Below are positions 16,621 through 25,003 of a stretch of 39,910 bases of DNA, piece after piece. Numbering within the stretch: the first letter of the stretch is position 1; the number at the start of each line of letters is the position of its first letter. A program made the translations under genes and the position numbers. Origin of the DNA: Clostridiales bacterium (GTDB lineage: Bacteria > Bacillota > Clostridia > Lachnospirales > WQUN01). The DNA lies in contig JAISVZ010000114.1 in assembly GCA_031271295.1 (NCBI GenBank), forward strand, positions 1-39,910, written 5' to 3'. The notes below the pieces were generated by a model that worked only from the letters and a program-made list of their open reading frames with translations, searched no databases and was not told the origin of the DNA.

Positions 16621-17520
16621 ATGCATCACGAAGAACAAGAAAATTACGCTGAGATTTATATTAGAAGACATGGTGGACTTCCAACATATGACGAATTAAA
16701 CGAGGTTGAGCGTAGTCTGATTTTGCGCGGTTGTACATATGAAGCTATTGCATGGCGAAGGATTAAAATAGGAAATTTCAAAAGTGAATCTAAGTTTAAT
16801 GAGAATTTTCCTGTAGACGCAGCGACAGCTTTTCTTTCGTCAACAAATGATGCAATGTTTAATACAAAACGTATCAATATGCATCTTAATAGTATTTATG
16901 AAAAACAAACTATACCCATGCCGGAGGATTTGCCGGAAAGTCTGATAGGGTATTTTGGAAATCAACTTTTGATGTGGGGAAAACCTGTTGAGGATACGGA
17001 GTATTACATAGGCGTGGACTGTTCAGAAGGTTTGGGTAAAAACTCAGACTACAGCGTTATGGAAATTATAACCTTGGACGGGGAACAAGTTGGTGAATTT
17101 AGATCGAACAAAATTAGACCTTTTGTGTTCGCACAGTTGGTTAATGATCTTGGTAAGTATTTTAACGATGGTATGTTGGTAGTTGAGAAAGCCAGTGCAG
17201 GACATGCAGTGTTGAGCAAGCTAAAAGATGATTTTGAGTATTATAATCTGTATCGTTCAAGGCAATACGATGAAAGAGGCAGAGCGAGGCGAAAGGACGG
17301 TTTTTCAACAAATACGAAAACAAAGCCTAAAATGATAGATGATTTTGCCGAATGGTTTGATAACGGTTCATTAAAAATCAACAGCAAGCAACTATTGACC
17401 GAGATGTTAGCATTTTCATACAAAGACGGGAAAAGGGAAGCTGCTACTGGACATGATGATACGGTTATGGCTATGGCAATGGCTATACAAGCTGCCAGAG
17501 AAGGTAAATATTACGCTTAG
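16621..17520 (+). CDS. terminase large subunit, C-terminal nuclease part (frame broken)
   Basis: The -1 frame is open from 16495 and continues the terminase; the ATG at 16621 would be the first usable start if translated alone, but no good ribosome binding site precedes it. The RNase H-like nuclease is intact: YYIGVDCSEGLGKNSDYSV with the first Asp, LVVEKASAG with the Glu, and TGHDDTVMAMAMAI with the last Asp pair. Joined to the upstream half it gives about 520 residues, a normal large terminase length. Either the gene is disrupted by a lost T, or a ribosomal frameshift joins the parts. Portal follows after 23 bases. Confidence 0.8.
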   Translation: MHHEEQENYAEIYIRRHGGLPTYDELNEVERSLILRGCTYEAIAWRRIKIGNFKSESKFNENFPVDAATAFLSSTNDAMFNTKRINMHLNSIYEKQTIPMPEDLPESLIGYFGNQLLMWGKPVEDTEYYIGVDCSEGLGKNSDYSVMEIITLDGEQVGEFRSNKIRPFVFAQLVNDLGKYFNDGMLVVEKASAGHAVLSKLKDDFEYYNLYRSRQYDERGRARRKDGFSTNTKTKPKMIDDFAEWFDNGSLKINSKQLLTEMLAFSYKDGKREAATGHDDTVMAMAMAIQAAREGKYYA

Positions 17521-17543
17521 TTTATTAGTAAAGGGGAATATTA

Positions 17544-18908
17544 TTGTTTGGTTTTAGAAAAAAGTATCAAATAGGTGACGGAATTAACTGGTTTAAAGAT
17601 GTGGTAAATGATGCTGAACACACAGATAGAATATCGGAAGTTTTAAGGATTAAGGAATATCTTTTGCGTAAACATAAGATTTTGTATAAACCAAATTTCA
17701 ACCACAAATTAGAGATTTACGATAGCGCAAAAATAGTTTTGAATATAATTCAATCTGTGTTAAATAGCCATATAAGTTACCTTATCGGCAATCCTATTTC
17801 TTATAATGGTAATGCTAATGTTGTGTCGAAATATAACAGCGTTTATAAAAGAGGTAGTTATAATAAGACGGATTATGAAGTTGTAAAGGATTTGTATACA
17901 TACTCAAATGCATTTGAGTATGTATACCTTGATCCAGTGGACAATAATGTTAAGTCAAAAATTATTGCAAACGAAGATTCAAACCCTGTGTATGATGACG
18001 CTGGAAATTATACTCACTTTATTGAACATTGGCGGGATAGCTTTTCTTCTGATGAATATTTTGTAGTTTATTATCATGATAGGGTTGAAACATACAAAAA
18101 TGATAAGTTGACCGATACAAAGATAAATCTGTCTGGAAGTTTACCTATACATTACAGCGGAGTTAATAAGGGTTTTTATAGGCAATATGGTGAACCGTTA
18201 GTACATGACCTTATACCAATTGTGGACGCAATAGAAGCCGTTATAAGCCGTTTAGATGACGCTGTGAACGTGTATGGTTTGAATCCGATAGGAGTTGTTA
18301 CGGGTAAGCAAATTAGTTCGAAAATTCCGAAGGAAGCTATTGGTGTTACTCTTAATCTGGACGAAGGAAATGATTTTAAGTTTGCTACAGCGAATCAGGA
18401 TTATCAAAGCTTAAAGTTAGAGTTAGATACTCTTTGGCAACAATTTTATGCTATAAGTTGTGTGCCAGCGTCTCAGATGGGGCAAATTAACATTACAAAC
18501 GTGGGTGAAACGGTTTTAAGGTTGCTCTACTCCAAGATGGATGACAAAGCAAAAGAGACCATGATTGCGTTAAAGGACGGATTATTTAAACGTTGTGATA
18601 TAATTAGGAAATTGCTGACATTATCGGGTGTTAATTTTACGGATGATGATTATGATACGTTGGATATGAATTTTAACGTTAACAGACCGATTGATACTCA
18701 TTCGTTAATGGAAGAGATGTTTATACAATGGCAAATGGGAGCCATTTCAATTCAAACCATTGTAGACCAGTCACCATATACGGTGGATACGGTTAATGAA
18801 ATGAAAAGGATTGAGGAAGAACGGAATCAAAAGGCTTCGGTAGAAGTGAATAAGAATTTTGGTAATGATTTTGGAAATAATGTTGGAAATATGGGAACGC
18901 CTGAGTGA
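17544..18908 (+). CDS. portal protein (SPP1 gp6-like)
   Basis: 454 residues; the portal forms the ring through which terminase pumps DNA. The N-terminal pattern NHKLEIYDSAKIVLNIIQSV then LIGNPISYNG, the middle HYSGVNKGFYRQYGEPLVHD and DAIEAVISRLDDAV, and the later ISCVPASQMG are typical of SPP1-type portals of Firmicutes phages. The C-terminus is Asn/Gly-rich (NKNFGNDFGNNVGNMGTPE). Start TTG 17544 with AAAGGGG at 17530-17536. It lies just after terminase, the usual order, but the scaffold and capsid genes that usually follow are instead far upstream. Confidence 0.88.
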   Translation: MFGFRKKYQIGDGINWFKDVVNDAEHTDRISEVLRIKEYLLRKHKILYKPNFNHKLEIYDSAKIVLNIIQSVLNSHISYLIGNPISYNGNANVVSKYNSVYKRGSYNKTDYEVVKDLYTYSNAFEYVYLDPVDNNVKSKIIANEDSNPVYDDAGNYTHFIEHWRDSFSSDEYFVVYYHDRVETYKNDKLTDTKINLSGSLPIHYSGVNKGFYRQYGEPLVHDLIPIVDAIEAVISRLDDAVNVYGLNPIGVVTGKQISSKIPKEAIGVTLNLDEGNDFKFATANQDYQSLKLELDTLWQQFYAISCVPASQMGQINITNVGETVLRLLYSKMDDKAKETMIALKDGLFKRCDIIRKLLTLSGVNFTDDDYDTLDMNFNVNRPIDTHSLMEEMFIQWQMGAISIQTIVDQSPYTVDTVNEMKRIEEERNQKASVEVNKNFGNDFGNNVGNMGTPE

Positions 18909-18925
18909 TCGGGTGTTCTCTTTTT
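18893..18925 (+). terminator. intrinsic terminator after the portal gene
   Basis: GAACGCC (18895-18901) pairs GGTGTTC (18912-18918) with one G-U pair, overlapping the portal stop codon, followed by TTTTTA. It ends the late transcript before the integration module. Confidence 0.7.
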
Positions 18926-18998
18926 ATTATGGAAAATGTGAATTTATTTAATTGTATAAAATAGCCAAATAAGCAAATAAAAAAGGAGAAAATTATTA

Positions 18999-19235
18999 AT
19001 GTTTGAATCTTATAATGATGTTGTATCGGTAGAAGAACTAATGAAAATGCTTCATATTGGAAAATCGTCCGCTTATTCAATATTGCAAAACAATCAAATC
19101 AAGCATGTAAAAGTTGGTAAAAAATATATAATTCCAAAAAAATCTGTGATTTCGTTTTTGGAAGGGATATGCTACAATGAACCACAAATAATCAATGGCG
19201 GGCTTAATTTAAATATGAGAGGAGAAACACTATGA
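18999..19235 (+). CDS. xis: excisionase-like HTH protein
   Basis: 78 residues with the HTH_17 / MerR-like excisionase pattern: VVSVEELMKMLHIGKSSAYS, ILQNNQIKHVKVGKKYIIPKKSVISFLEG. ATG start with AAGGAG at 18981-18986. The stop overlaps the integrase start (ATGA at 19232-19235), so the two are translated together. Proteins of this type bind next to the attachment site and steer the integrase toward excision. The 14 C-terminal residues (NGGLNLNMRGETL) lie beyond the fold. Confidence 0.8.
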   Translation: MFESYNDVVSVEELMKMLHIGKSSAYSILQNNQIKHVKVGKKYIIPKKSVISFLEGICYNEPQIINGGLNLNMRGETL

Positions 19236-20368
19236 CTGGAAGCCTGCAAGAAAAAAAGGGTGTTTATTATGCTGTTATACGTTTAGCTGATGAAACAGGT
19301 AAAATGCATCAAAAATGGACAAGCACAGGTATTAAAGTTGAGGGCAATAACAAACGTAAGGCTAATGCTTTTTTGCGTGAACTTCTTACTAAAATGGAGC
19401 AATACAAAACAAAATATTCTAAAGAAACTTTATTTGTTGATTGGATTGACAAGTGGATGGAACAAAAAAAATATGAAGTCAGAACAAATACTTTTGAAGG
19501 CTATCAACTTTATATTGACACACACATCAAACCATTCTTTTTACCTCTAAAGCTCACGCTAAATGAAGTTACTTCGCAACACATACAGGATTATTACAAT
19601 AAAAAACAAAAAAATGGCTTGTCAGCAAATTCCATCAAGAAGCATAACGTTATTATCAAAGGTTCATTGCACGAAGCCCTTAAAAAGAAATTAATACCAT
19701 TTAATCCTGTTGATGGAGCAACTTTACCAAGACCTGAAAAGTACATAGGAAAAGCATATACTGCGGAACAAGCAAATGAACTTCTTAAGGTTGTCGAAAA
19801 TGATCCTATAAAGCCAGCGGTTATTTTAGCTTTATTTTATGGTTTGCGTAGGAGTGAGGTTCTTGGTTTACGTTGGGAAGATATTGACTTTAAAAAGAAC
19901 ACGCTTCTAATTAGAAATACCGTTGTAAAGTTAAAAACCACAATAGAACATGAAAAAACTAAAAGCCGGGCAAGCAATAGAACGTTATTTATTATTCCCG
20001 AAACGAGAGATTATTTTGTAAATCTTCAGCGAATACAAAATGAGAATCAATTGTTAATGGGTGCGGCTTACATAAGTAATAATCATGTTTGCAGATGGGA
20101 TAACGGTGAACCATTTAAACCAGATTATATTACAAAACATTTTGAAATAGTGATTAAGAAAAATGGATTACCAAAACTTAACTTTCACGGATTGCGTCAT
20201 ACTACTGGAAGCCTCTTGTTAAATAAGGGATTGTCTGCCAAACAGATTCAAGAATATTTGGGGCATGAACAAATTTCCACTACCTTAGATATCTATGGAC
20301 ATTTAGATATAGAGGGCAAACGTGAAGCATCTGAAACGTTAGGAAGTTTGTTAGAATCAATAACCTAA
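19232..20368 (+). CDS. int: tyrosine recombinase (prophage integrase)
   Basis: 378 residues. N-terminal arm-binding (AP2-like) domain about 1-60 (GSLQEKKGVYYAVIRLADE...WTSTGIKV), SAM-like core-binding domain about 65-165, and catalytic domain about 170-378. Catalytic residues visible: R206 in GLRRSEVLGLRW, H319 and R322 in HGLRHT, H345 in LGHEQIS, and Y355 in DIYGHL. The set is complete, so the enzyme should be active. It ends about 110 bases from the 3' end of tRNA-Pro, the usual arrangement for integration into a tRNA gene. Overlaps the excisionase-like gene by 4 bases. Confidence 0.95.
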   Translation: MTGSLQEKKGVYYAVIRLADETGKMHQKWTSTGIKVEGNNKRKANAFLRELLTKMEQYKTKYSKETLFVDWIDKWMEQKKYEVRTNTFEGYQLYIDTHIKPFFLPLKLTLNEVTSQHIQDYYNKKQKNGLSANSIKKHNVIIKGSLHEALKKKLIPFNPVDGATLPRPEKYIGKAYTAEQANELLKVVENDPIKPAVILALFYGLRRSEVLGLRWEDIDFKKNTLLIRNTVVKLKTTIEHEKTKSRASNRTLFIIPETRDYFVNLQRIQNENQLLMGAAYISNNHVCRWDNGEPFKPDYITKHFEIVIKKNGLPKLNFHGLRHTTGSLLLNKGLSAKQIQEYLGHEQISTTLDIYGHLDIEGKREASETLGSLLESIT

Positions 20369-20396
20369 ATATTTTTTGTTAGAACTTTTGTTAGAA
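20347..20396. repeat. three TTTGTTAGAA direct repeats at the end of int
   Basis: TTTGTTAGAA occurs at 20347-20356, 20375-20384 and 20387-20396, in the same orientation, between the integrase C-terminus and the tRNA. Such repeats next to an attachment site are typical of arm-type integrase or excisionase binding sites. This role is inferred. Confidence 0.5.
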
Positions 20397-20423
20397 CTCG
20401 CGGTTTTATAACCAGTAAATGTA

Positions 20424-20461
20424 AAAATCAAGATTCCTTATTTGAAAGAAACCTTGATTTT
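20424..20461 (+). terminator. hairpin after the integrase gene
   Basis: AAAATCAAG (20424-20432) pairs CTTGATTTT (20453-20461) with an inner TTC/GAA pairing. It may terminate int transcription or the tRNA transcript coming from the other side. Confidence 0.5.
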
Positions 20462-20477
20462 ACGCCGTTTTTTAAAC

Positions 20478-20520
20478 TCTGGGTGACAAGATTCGAACTT
20501 GCGACCTCTTGAACCCCATT
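20478..20520. other. likely prophage attachment site (attR) in the 3' half of tRNA-Pro
   Basis: The integrase and its repeats abut the tRNA 3' end, and AT-rich phage sequence meets host sequence here. The matching left copy would lie outside the window, so core length cannot be set from this sequence. The bounds given are those of the tRNA from anticodon loop to 3' end, the usual crossover span. Confidence 0.5.
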
Positions 20521-20551
20521 CAAGCGCGCTACCAAACTACGCCACACCCAG
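20478..20551 (-). tRNA. tRNA-Pro (GGG anticodon)
   Basis: On the minus strand the acceptor CTGGGTG (20551 side) pairs CACCCAG (20479-20485), discriminator A at 20478. The D-arm TGGCGTAGTTTGGTAGCG, the anticodon arm CTTGA-ATGGGGT-TCAAG with GGG at 34-36, and the T-arm with GTTCGAATC are all present. CCA is not encoded. A consensus promoter lies upstream. The 3' end faces the prophage, so integration most likely used the 3' half of this gene and left it intact. Confidence 0.95.
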
Positions 20552-20600
20552 ATTCCGTTAAAGCGCCAAGCTTTCACCCCTTGCGCCCTAACCCTCACGT

Positions 20601-20629
20601 ATTATAAACGTAAGACATTTACGTGTCAA
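20601..20629 (-). promoter_or_regulatory. consensus sigma-A promoter of tRNA-Pro
   Basis: On the minus strand TTGACA (20624-20629), a 17-base spacer and TATAAT (20601-20606) match consensus exactly. Transcription would start about 40 bases before the tRNA. Confidence 0.85.
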
Positions 20630-20632
20630 GAG

Positions 20633-22837
20633 TTATAAAACCGCGATTTCGCCATCTACAACATCAAGCGATACCTTGTTTTCAGCAAAGGAATCAAATA
20701 AAATTCTGCCCGCCAACAGTTTTTTAATATCGGAATTTATAATTCGTATAATTTCCCTTGCGCCGTATTTATCAGAAAGCCCTTTTTCTATAATATATGC
20801 AAAAACGCTGTCCGAAACGCACAGTGTTAAACCTTTTTTACCCAAAAGCGTGTTAAGTTCGTTAAACGCCTTTTCGGCTATTTGTTTTGCCATTACTTTA
20901 TTTACGTGGTTAAATACCACCGTTTGGTCCAGCCGGTTTCTGAATTCGGGAGAAAATACGCGCTCAACTTCCTTATCAACGGCGTCCTTAGTTATTGTTT
21001 TGGATTCGAAACCTACGGTTTTTTTGCCTATTTCTCTTGCGCCCGCGTTTGATGTCATAATTATTATAACATTTCTGAAATCCGCCTTTTTGCCGGTGTT
21101 ATCCGTTAAAGTTCCGTAATCCATTACCTGAAGCAAAATGTTTAAAATATCCGGGTGCGCCTTTTCAATTTCGTCCAGAAGCAGAACGCAGTGCGGAGTT
21201 TTGCGTATGGAATCCGTTAAAAGCCCGCCTTCCTCAAAACCCACATAACCCGGAGGCGAACCGATAAGCCTTGCCACCGAATGCTTTTCCTGGTATTCGC
21301 TCATATCGTAACGGACAAGTTTTACGCCAAGCTCACGCGCAAGCGCCTTGGCTATTTCGGTTTTACCAACGCCGGTAGGGCCCACAAATAAAAGATTCGC
21401 CACGGGGCGTTCGCCCTCTATAAGCCCGGAACGAGAAAGCCTTATAGCGTCGGTAATACAGCTTACGGCTTTGTCCTGCCCGAATATTTGCTTTTTTAAC
21501 CTTATGTCAAGGTTTCTGAGGTTATCCGTTTCTTTGGCCGATATTGTGTTTTCCGGAACATTCGCCATGCCTGCGACGCTGTGCTCAATATCCTTTTTGG
21601 TAATTACTATTTGGGTTTTAGCCGAACTTTTCATTCGTACCGCCGCGCCGGTTTCGTCTAAAATATCTATGGCTTTATCCGGCATTGCCCTGTCTTTTAA
21701 AAATTTAACCGCAAGCTCGCAAATCAGTTTAATAATTCCTTCGGAATAACTTACGTTGTGGTATTTTTCATATTTAGATTTTATTCCCATAAGAATTTCA
21801 ATATTTTCTTCTAACGTGGGTTCCGGAACATCTATTTTCAAAAAACGCCGCGTAAGCGATTTATCCTTTTCAAAGTGCTTTTTATAATCCTCGAATGTTG
21901 TTGAACCGATAAAACGGATTTCTCCCTTAGATAAATACGGTTTTAGTATTCCGGTTGCGTCCATGGAACCGCCGGATACCGCGCCCGCGCCCACAATGTT
22001 ATGGATTTCGTCCAAATAAATGATTGGTGCGCGGTATTTCGATATTTCCTCAAGCACCGCCAAAAGGCGTTCCTCAAAATCCCCCCTGTATTTTGTGCCG
22101 GCAAGCAGGCTGCTCATGTTAATGTAAAACAAAGTGGCGTTTTTAATTGCTTGCGGAACGTTATTTTTGGCGATTTTCTGCGCAAGCCCTTCCACAATCG
22201 CGGTTTTGCCCACGCCGGAATCCCCCGTTAAAACAGGGTTATTTTTAAGCCTGCGGCACAGTACCATTATAGCCTTTTGCATAATATCCCCGCGCCCAAC
22301 CAAAGGGTCAAGCTTGCCGTCCTTCGCCATCCTTGTAAGGTTAACGGTATACTTTTGCAAAACCTCCGCTTCTTTATCCTTTTCTTTATCCTTATCCTTT
22401 TGCGAGAGCTTATGCTTGTGAGAGTTTTCCGCAACGGCTTTAAGCAGAAGCAGCCTGTCCGCTCCGTTTTTTTGCATAATAAAAAGAGCATACGAATGCC
22501 TGAGCTGAAAAATAGAGGCAATTAAATCCCCTAAAGATAATTCGTCCTTACCCGCTCCCAATACGCTTTGTTCGGCAATTGCCAAAAGCTGTACCAACCC
22601 AAGTGATTGCACCGGCGGATCGGATTTTTTTTTCGGTACAAGTTCCTCAAAAAAAACGCCCAAATCCGCAATAATCCCTTGAGGGTTTGCTCCGCTTTGC
22701 ACTAAAAGGTCCTTGCCCTCGGCAAATAACATTGACGCGTATAAAAAATGCTCAGGCAAAATGTATTCGTGCATTTGAATGTGCGCTTCGTTTGAAGCAA
22801 CAATATATACCTGCTCTAAAATACTCTCTGTTGTCAT
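20633..22837 (-). CDS. clpA: ATP-dependent Clp protease ATP-binding subunit ClpA
   Basis: 734 residues. ClpN domain about 1-140, a lysine/glutamate linker (about 145-160, alternating K, D, E), first AAA+ module with [10 protein letters not shown] (Walker A, 205-214) and [10 protein letters not shown] (Walker B), second with [10 protein letters not shown] and [10 protein letters not shown], and a VGF tripeptide (in [10 protein letters not shown]) that should dock into ClpP. No middle coiled-coil domain, so it is ClpA-type rather than ClpB or ClpC. It unfolds substrates for ClpP in the cytosol. It overlaps clpS by 4 bases and is surely co-transcribed with it, giving an adaptor-unfoldase pair for N-degron proteins. 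clpP is not in the window. Confidence 0.95.
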   Translation of the reverse strand: MTTESILEQVYIVASNEAHIQMHEYILPEHFLYASMLFAEGKDLLVQSGANPQGIIADLGVFFEELVPKKKSDPPVQSLGLVQLLAIAEQSVLGAGKDELSLGDLIASIFQLRHSYALFIMQKNGADRLLLLKAVAENSHKHKLSQKDKDKEKDKEAEVLQKYTVNLTRMAKDGKLDPLVGRGDIMQKAIMVLCRRLKNNPVLTGDSGVGKTAIVEGLAQKIAKNNVPQAIKNATLFYINMSSLLAGTKYRGDFEERLLAVLEEISKYRAPIIYLDEIHNIVGAGAVSGGSMDATGILKPYLSKGEIRFIGSTTFEDYKKHFEKDKSLTRRFLKIDVPEPTLEENIEILMGIKSKYEKYHNVSYSEGIIKLICELAVKFLKDRAMPDKAIDILDETGAAVRMKSSAKTQIVITKKDIEHSVAGMANVPENTISAKETDNLRNLDIRLKKQIFGQDKAVSCITDAIRLSRSGLIEGERPVANLLFVGPTGVGKTEIAKALARELGVKLVRYDMSEYQEKHSVARLIGSPPGYVGFEEGGLLTDSIRKTPHCVLLLDEIEKAHPDILNILLQVMDYGTLTDNTGKKADFRNVIIIMTSNAGAREIGKKTVGFESKTITKDAVDKEVERVFSPEFRNRLDQTVVFNHVNKVMAKQIAEKAFNELNTLLGKKGLTLCVSDSVFAYIIEKGLSDKYGAREIIRIINSDIKKLLAGRILFDSFAENKVSLDVVDGEIAVL

Positions 22838-23139
22838 ATTTGTTCCTCTTCTACGGTTATCCTAAGCGGATACCCTTCTTTTTCAGCCATCATCAATGCC
22901 TGCGCCTGCTTTGTGGTTGCAATGTCGTATGTAAAACGCCCGGCTATTCCGCTGCCCTTCTCGTGCACCTCAAACATTAAGATGTTCGCCTCTTCGTGGC
23001 TTTTACCGAATACGGTTTTCAGCAGTTCAACTACAAAATCCTGAGTTGTAATATCGTCGTTTAACAAAATCACCAAAAACATAGATGGACGTTTTAATTT
23101 GTGCACATTGTGTACTTCATGCATAACTTCGAAAGCCAA
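22834..23139 (-). CDS. clpS: ATP-dependent Clp protease adaptor ClpS
   Basis: 101 residues. Motifs of the ClpS core are seen: LVILLNDDITTQDFVVELLK, VFGKSHEEANILMFEVHEKG and AGRFTYDIATTKQAQALMMA. The NDD.T motif forms the pocket for N-terminal degron residues, and the N-terminal extension reaches into ClpA. TTG start with GGAGGTG a few bases upstream on the minus strand. First gene of the clpS-clpA operon. ClpS is less common in Firmicutes than in Proteobacteria and Actinobacteria. Confidence 0.93.
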   Translation of the reverse strand: MAFEVMHEVHNVHKLKRPSMFLVILLNDDITTQDFVVELLKTVFGKSHEEANILMFEVHEKGSGIAGRFTYDIATTKQAQALMMAEKEGYPLRITVEEEQI

Positions 23140-23301
23140 ACCTACACCTCCAAAAAAATTCTTGAGCCTTTATTTGAAGCATAAATTTAAATGTCTTGTT
23201 TCCGTCTGTTTTTTCTGATATTATAATCGTCATATTTAAAAATTTCAATCGTGTTTATTAATCACTTTACAAATAATTTCTTTAATTAAAAGGAAGATTA
23301 T
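23140..23301. promoter_or_regulatory. divergent intergenic region between clpS and the 548-aa gene
   Basis: AT-rich, 162 bases. A TATAAT lies near 23221, but no well-spaced -35 is clear. AAAGGAAG at 23289-23296 is the ribosome binding site for the plus-strand gene. Promoters for both directions must lie here but cannot be fixed. Confidence 0.35.
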
Positions 23302-24948
23302 ATGAGTATAAATTTTGACTTATTTTTTAATCAACTCGGCATAATGTACGAAAACGCCCATAAATCCGCATATGTAAGGTGTAACAGCAAAAATCAGAAA
23401 ATAATGCTCAATTATAACAGCCTTTTGTTTTCAAGGTGGTATCACTCTACGCTTCTTCGCGGAACTCTTCTTTCCCCCGCAAACATCTTATTTTTAATGA
23501 ATCGCCAAGCGGGTAAAAACGAAACTGTTCGCCCTGTTTTAAAAATCCATACATTAAGCAAGCATCTTTACGATATGAAGTTTATCCCGGTTTGTGCAAA
23601 AGCGGACAAACACCCCGTAGTTACCGATTTTCGCGCGTTTTTAAATTTTGTTTTTCCCGCTGTAAATATAGATGAGGAAGAAAATTTTTTATCGGATTCT
23701 GACGAAAGCCTGATATTTCAGCAAATTTCAATCAGAGATCCTTTTTATTTAGAGTTTTTCGTTACGGTTGCGATAAATTTGAAGCTTGTTAAAAAAAGCA
23801 AAGGCGTTCATGTTATGCGCCTTACCGCAACCGACGCGATAGCGGATTTTGCCGCCCTTTCCGACAGCGAAATTTTCGACAAAATCGTGAAAGAGGCTGT
23901 GAACATATGCCAAAAAAACATATCCGAAATAATGCCGGGCTACACAATTCCGATTAAAGACGATTTTATTGAAAACCTTATTAAAAACCCGGTACCTACA
24001 AGCAAAATTATATCCCAGGTTTACCAGTTAATTTTAGAATCGTTTCAATCCCTAATGGAAAACGGTGTGGATTTTGAAATATCGTCTCCGGTTTTCGGCG
24101 GTAAAAAGAGTTCCTCCGGTATTACCGAAAACGATATATATGACCTTTTTACTTCGGGTTCGTATATTTTAAACGCGTTTTTTGTAAAATACTTTTTTGC
24201 AACCTTTGGCGATTACTTGCATATTATTTCGCCGTTTTATGATACGCAGTTTTCTTTTAAGGATTTTCAGCGTTTTGTAATGTCCGGTTTTAGGGATTAT
24301 GAAGCGGATTATTTTGAGCCGTGCAGCAAATATTTTTTAACGCCGCTTGGGTTGGAATATTTTAAGGCAGAGATGCCCGCAGATATGGAGCTTTTCGCAA
24401 ATACCAAAATTCCCGTTCAAAATCTGTTTGATATCTTGCCTTCTCCGTTCGGGAAAGACGGCCATAGCGTTATAGATGTAATAAGGCAATACTCAAAGCC
24501 GTCAGGTGTTTGCGCGTATAAACTTAAGATTACATCCGAATCCAATCCGCAAATGTGGAAAGTAATGGAGTGTGCGGATTTTATAACGCTTGAAAACCTG
24601 CATTTTCTTATAGGCGAAGAATTTTTTCTTGAATCTCCCGAAAAATACAGCTTTAACACAGATTTATCAATGAATAAGTTTACGGAATACACTCCGCCCG
24701 AAAACAAAGCACGGCACAAAAAAACCAACCAAACCAAACTTAAGGATTTGCCTTTGCAGGAAAAAACAGTTTTTTACTATTTGATTGAACGCAGGATATT
24801 CCAAATTTTCAGCGGCGAAGAAATATCAAAAAACGATAAGTTCGAGATTGAAGTTTTAAAAATAAAAAACCCGACAGGTATTGAGTTATACCCGCGGGTT
24901 TCCAAAGAAGGCCAAGGATTTAAAGAATATAATTTTCTATTCGATTAG
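23302..24948 (+). CDS. PRiA4 ORF3-like domain protein of unknown function
   Basis: 548 residues, ATG start with AAAGGAAG. The last third contains YKLKITSESNPQMWKVMECA then DFITLENLHFLIGEEFF (about 410-445), which matches the opening of the plasmid pRiA4b ORF-3 domain (YQLKV.L...P..WR...VP...TL..LH..I). The first 400 residues are mostly helical with several Phe/Tyr-rich stretches and are not recognised. No signal peptide or membrane segment. It stands alone between divergent clpS and a converging operon, and its own terminator follows. Function unknown; PRiA4 domains are found in transposon- and plasmid-linked proteins. Confidence 0.6.
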   Translation: MSINFDLFFNQLGIMYENAHKSAYVRCNSKNQKIMLNYNSLLFSRWYHSTLLRGTLLSPANILFLMNRQAGKNETVRPVLKIHTLSKHLYDMKFIPVCAKADKHPVVTDFRAFLNFVFPAVNIDEEENFLSDSDESLIFQQISIRDPFYLEFFVTVAINLKLVKKSKGVHVMRLTATDAIADFAALSDSEIFDKIVKEAVNICQKNISEIMPGYTIPIKDDFIENLIKNPVPTSKIISQVYQLILESFQSLMENGVDFEISSPVFGGKKSSSGITENDIYDLFTSGSYILNAFFVKYFFATFGDYLHIISPFYDTQFSFKDFQRFVMSGFRDYEADYFEPCSKYFLTPLGLEYFKAEMPADMELFANTKIPVQNLFDILPSPFGKDGHSVIDVIRQYSKPSGVCAYKLKITSESNPQMWKVMECADFITLENLHFLIGEEFFLESPEKYSFNTDLSMNKFTEYTPPENKARHKKTNQTKLKDLPLQEKTVFYYLIERRIFQIFSGEEISKNDKFEIEVLKIKNPTGIELYPRVSKEGQGFKEYNFLFD

Positions 24949-24949
24949 C

Positions 24950-24990
24950 AATTACCGAGAAATAACCCTCGCGGTTATTTTTCGGTAATT
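24950..24990. terminator. bidirectional terminator between converging genes
   Basis: A long near-perfect stem (24950-24968 with 24972-24990) with small loop separates the plus-strand 548-aa gene from the minus-strand kinase gene. T-rich stretches occur within the stem on both strands. Confidence 0.75.
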
Positions 24991-25003
24991 CATCCTTTCC
25001 GGT

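Noticed and set aside
20676-22525. Several plus-strand frames of 70-150 codons opposite clpA
   Set aside because: They are shadows of clpA, with no starts or matches of their own.
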